From Thermoflexales bacterium (lineage in GTDB: Bacteria; Chloroflexota; Anaerolineae; Fen-1058), in assembly GCA_017999195.1 (NCBI GenBank), contig JAGOBP010000144.1, forward strand, positions 1 through 8,507: DNA of 8,507 bases, read 5' to 3'. The notes below the pieces were generated by a model. It had not been told where the DNA came from, did not search any database, and saw only the letters and a list, made by a program, of their open reading frames with translations. Position numbers and translations under genes: made by a program. The stretch's first letter is position 1; every line of letters starts with the position of its first letter. Shown in pieces: positions 7,301 through 8,507 of this stretch.

Positions 7301-8283
7301 TCATCACCGGACAGCTCACGGCCGCCGATGGCGGCGCTCCTCTGCCCGAGGTTTACGTCAACGTCTACAATGCGAGCAATCAACGCGTGGGGTCGGGCTA
7401 CACCGACGCCAACGGGCTGTACAGCACGTCGGGTTTGACAACCGGCAACTATCGGCTTGGGTTTGATCCTGACGAATATGGCGACTCAGCCTCTTACCTG
7501 GATGAGTACTATAGCGATCAAGCAACGCTGGCCGCCGCCAGTCCGGTCAGTGTCACGCTCGGCGGGACTACGGCCAACATCAATGCGGTCCTGGCGCGTG
7601 GGGCGCAGATTACCGGTCGGGTCGCGGCGGAAGATACTGGAGCAGGCCTGGCCGGTGTTGAAATCTACGTTTCCAAAGTCGGCTTCTCAGGTTACGCCTA
7701 CACCGATCAAAGCGGCTACTTCACGACCACCGGGCTGATTAGCGGCTCGTACAAAATTCAGTTTGATACCACGTACACCTCCGGAACCGGGCGCGCCTAC
7801 ATCTCTGAGTATTACAACAACAAATCGACTTACGCAACAGCCGATCCCGTCAATGTCCCGGCGTCTGGCGTCGTTCCCAACATCAACGCGGTTCTGACGC
7901 GCGGCGGCCAGATTTCAGGCAAGATCACCGAGAGCGGCAGCGGCAGTCCAATAGCGTTTGCCGACGTCGAAATCTACACCAGCGGCGGCAGCTACTTCGG
8001 TTATACGAGCGCGAATAGTGCGGGCAATTACACCACCAATGGATTGCCGGCGGGCACGTATCGGCTGGAGTTCTACTACTCTGGTTCGTACAGCACGATT
8101 GTCAACTGCCAGACTGTCACCAGGACTTTCGGTAGCGTCTTCTACAACCAGAAGCCTACGCTGGCATTGGCCGACGACGTGATCGTGACCGTGGCGAACA
8201 CCACCGGCAACATCAACGGTGCGCTGACTTCGCAGACCAGCGGCGGTGGTTACAAAGTGTTCCTGCCCGCAGTGCGCAGATAA
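4351..8283 (+). CDS. Secreted surface protein with eleven tandem 101-residue carboxypeptidase-regulatory-like repeats (1310 aa)
   Basis: Exported, probably cell-surface or extracellular structural/adhesive protein. Residues 1-27 or 1-37 are a signal peptide (basic HTRRW, hydrophobic LMLMVALILSVAG, cut after VSG or VSA). Residues about 62-122 form one divergent beta-sandwich unit (GRFEFRSLPIGHYRLRV). Eleven tandem repeats follow, beginning at residues 181, 278, 379, 480, 581, 682, 783, 884, 984, 1086 and 1187. Each opens with ITGQVTA, has GGAPI, the VYVYTSTT strand, the signature AxGxYTxxxLxTGNYYxxF of carboxypeptidase-regulatory-like (transthyretin-like) domains, then LxEYYNN and a closing strand ending NINAAL. 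They are copies of a fold, not enzymes: no catalytic residues are seen. The last unit is longer and carries an insertion with one Cys; the only other Cys in the repeats is in the eighth. The chain ends SGGGYKVFLPAVRR, a short tail like that seen at the ends of many secreted Chloroflexota proteins and possibly a sorting signal; there is no LPxTG or C-terminal membrane helix. Regulation by the divergent STAND protein is possible. The fold assignment is strong; the biological role is not known. Confidence 0.9.
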   Translation: MLIHTRRWQNLMLMVALILSVAGPVSGQFPTARLVSAQSIEQITPRVDQPPAPSNGAPVTGFEVRGRVIGGQAGWRVQAAANGGPVVIDEVYLDEAGRFEFRSLPIGHYRLRVLDGDGNVLPLADESRAEVMPRSDSDRVMVQLVLKDTAQIQIIEIPSVRESIPQITQPGLPKQPQANGFITGTITAADTGLPLNNVRVDVFNLSGVFQAYVFGISGVYSLSVPAGNYKVSFTSYATEDYAPEWYNNQRSFATASTVTVADGAVTANVDGIMDIGGKITGQVTAVSGGAPIAGVYVYAYTSTTSTSSVAANPTIASGQYTITGLTTGNYYVRFSPPYASPYLEEYYNDRRIRADSDVVPVTLGSVTGNINAALETGGSITGQVTAATGGAPLSDLNVYVYTSTTSVNSTASATTDAAGVYTVTRLDTGTYYVRFLPAYNSVYFEEYYNNQRNLAVADPVNVALNTVTGNIDAALETGGIITGQVTAAIGGAPLANAYVYVYTSTTASSIVASTPTDAAGLYTVTRLVSGNYYLRFVPPYPSDYLEEYYNNQRSLAAANPLGVTLGNVTGNINAALETGGKITGQVTATSGGAPIADITVYAYTSTTATVYAGYATTNASGVYTINQLLTGNYYVGFYAGGSPNYFTEYYNNQTSLAAANPVSINLNATTANINAALDSGGQITGQITAASGGAPIASVGVYVYTSTTAATYAGYATTNAAGVYTISRLLTGNYYLYFSPPYNSNYLSEYYNNQGELASANPVAVTKGGVTGGINAALDTGGQITGRVTAVTGGGPIANAEVYVYTSTTSTSLYRSATTDATGTYTVGALLTGNYYVWFYPPYNSNYLNEYYNDKATLAQANPVAVTVGAVTPNIDAALTTGGQITGMVTATNGTPISGVSVYAYGPDCNLLLAQSATTNGSGQYTIKKLKTGSYKLAFWAGSYSPYLSEYYNDKATLDTADAVNVAVGSTTGNINASLQLGGVITGQLTAADGGAPLPEVYVNVYNASNQRVGSGYTDANGLYSTSGLTTGNYRLGFDPDEYGDSASYLDEYYSDQATLAAASPVSVTLGGTTANINAVLARGAQITGRVAAEDTGAGLAGVEIYVSKVGFSGYAYTDQSGYFTTTGLISGSYKIQFDTTYTSGTGRAYISEYYNNKSTYATADPVNVPASGVVPNINAVLTRGGQISGKITESGSGSPIAFADVEIYTSGGSYFGYTSANSAGNYTTNGLPAGTYRLEFYYSGSYSTIVNCQTVTRTFGSVFYNQKPTLALADDVIVTVANTTGNINGALTSQTSGGGYKVFLPAVRR
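4891..8256 (+). repeat. In-gene tandem repeat array, 11 units, 303-bp period
   Basis: Units start at 4891, 5182, 5485, 5788, 6091, 6394, 6697, 7000, 7300, 7606 and 7909. Spacings are 291, then six of exactly 303, then 300, 306 and 303 bp. The protein motifs (ITG, YTSTT, TGNYY, EYYN, NINAAL) stay in register throughout. Short DNA blocks recur (around TACACCAGCAC and TACAACAACCAG), but many third-codon positions differ between units, so the copies are diverged rather than freshly duplicated. Units 2 to 7 are the most alike; units 1, 10 and 11 at the edges are the most divergent, as expected for growth by internal duplication. Confidence 0.9.
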
Positions 8284-8305
8284 CCCTATCGTATTGAAGT
8301 GAACT

Positions 8306-8351
8306 GTGCCCGGTGTCGCGACGATCTAAACCGATCCGTGACACCGGGCAC
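8306..8351 (+). terminator. Strong hairpin after the repeat-protein gene, without a T-tract
   Basis: A 12-bp perfect inverted repeat, GTGCCCGGTGTC (8306-8317) and GACACCGGGCAC (8340-8351), encloses a 22-nt loop that can itself pair partly (ACGATC with GATCCGT). It starts 22 bp after the stop codon. It is followed by CCACCACTTG rather than a run of T, so it is not a textbook intrinsic terminator; it may work as a weak or factor-assisted terminator or protect the 3' end of the mRNA. Being symmetric, it could also be a protein-binding palindrome. Confidence 0.5.
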
Positions 8352-8383
8352 CACCACTTGAGTCAGAGTCTTGTTTCATGCTA

Positions 8384-8412
8384 TTGCTTTTGCCGTGCGA
8401 GTTCGCTATCAT
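8384..8412 (+). promoter_or_regulatory. Candidate promoter of the downstream secreted-protein gene
   Basis: TTGCTT (8384-8389), a 17-bp spacer and TATCAT (8407-8412) fit a sigma-70-type promoter, placing the start near 8419 and giving a leader of about 45 nt. It lies after the hairpin at 8306-8351, so the downstream gene probably has its own transcript. Confidence 0.5.
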
Positions 8413-8462
8413 GCGAGCGTTCCAAACGTTGCGTTGCGATGGTTTTCCTGGGGAGGAGAGAC

Positions 8463-8507
8463 ATGCAGACGAGTCGACGATTATGGCGTGTATTGTGTGT
8501 GGTGCTC
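8463..8507 (+). CDS. Start of a second exported protein (15 codons visible, 3' end outside window)
   Basis: The ATG at 8463 opens MQTSRRLWRVLCVVL, a basic N-terminus running into a hydrophobic stretch, which is the beginning of a signal peptide. The start is well supported by GGGGAGG at 8450-8456, 6 nt upstream; the surrounding 10-base block CCTGGGGAGG is identical to the one before the repeat-protein start. The N-terminus also resembles that of the repeat protein in layout (two Arg then Trp before the hydrophobic core). It may be a paralogue or partner surface protein, but only 45 bases are visible, so no family can be given. Confidence 0.6.
   Translation, partial: MQTSRRLWRVLCVVL

Noticed and set aside
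4891..8256. CRISPR array or recently duplicated DNA repeats
   Set aside because: The repeats are 303 bp, protein-coding, in frame and diverged at third positions; there are no short identical repeats with unique spacers.
8260..8280. LPxTG-type sortase signal at the C-terminus of the repeat protein
   Set aside because: The tail reads FLPAVRR at the very end of the protein, without Thr-Gly, a following hydrophobic helix or a basic tail after it.

Overview
The window looks like chromosomal DNA of a GC-rich, environmental Chloroflexota bacterium, probably of the Anaerolineae/Caldilineae type. This is an inference from protein style, not from a marker gene. Three things point that way: a membrane protein with a long Pro/Thr 'PTKTP' stretch, a large HTH/NB-ARC/TPR regulator, and a secreted repeat protein ending in an aromatic-LP-aliphatic-basic tail (KVFLPAVRR). 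No rRNA, tRNA, CRISPR array, transposase or phage gene was seen.

Left part (1-1526, minus strand): a compact pilus-type operon. Reading leftward, a candidate promoter (TTGACA / TAGAGT, 1497-1526) leads into about 130 nt of RNA that can form three successive hairpins. The last is a strong intrinsic terminator (1357-1401) lying just before the first gene. That gene (366-1340) is a single-pass membrane protein with a signal peptide and a Pro/Thr-rich outer segment. It is followed 6 nt later by a Flp-type prepilin (144-359), and then by a TadE-like prepilin (1-143) that runs off the edge and has no recognisable start codon. Together they suggest part of a Tad/Flp-like pilus or a pseudopilin assembly.

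Middle (1630-4203, minus strand): one large STAND-family regulator with an N-terminal helix-turn-helix, an NB-ARC NTPase core and a C-terminal TPR sensor. It is divergent from the next gene. The roughly 150-bp shared control region contains a good minus-strand promoter whose -10 box sits inside nested GGGTA/TACCC inverted repeats, a candidate operator.

Right part (4351-8283, plus strand): a secreted 1310-residue protein made of eleven tandem beta-sandwich (carboxypeptidase-regulatory-like) repeats with a nearly invariant 101-residue (303-bp) period. After a strong hairpin and a new promoter, a second exported protein starts at 8463 and is cut by the window edge. It has almost the same ribosome-binding-site block as the repeat protein. 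A plausible but unproven reading is that the window encodes cell-surface equipment (pilus and repeat adhesin/stalk proteins) with a signal-integrating regulator between the two units.
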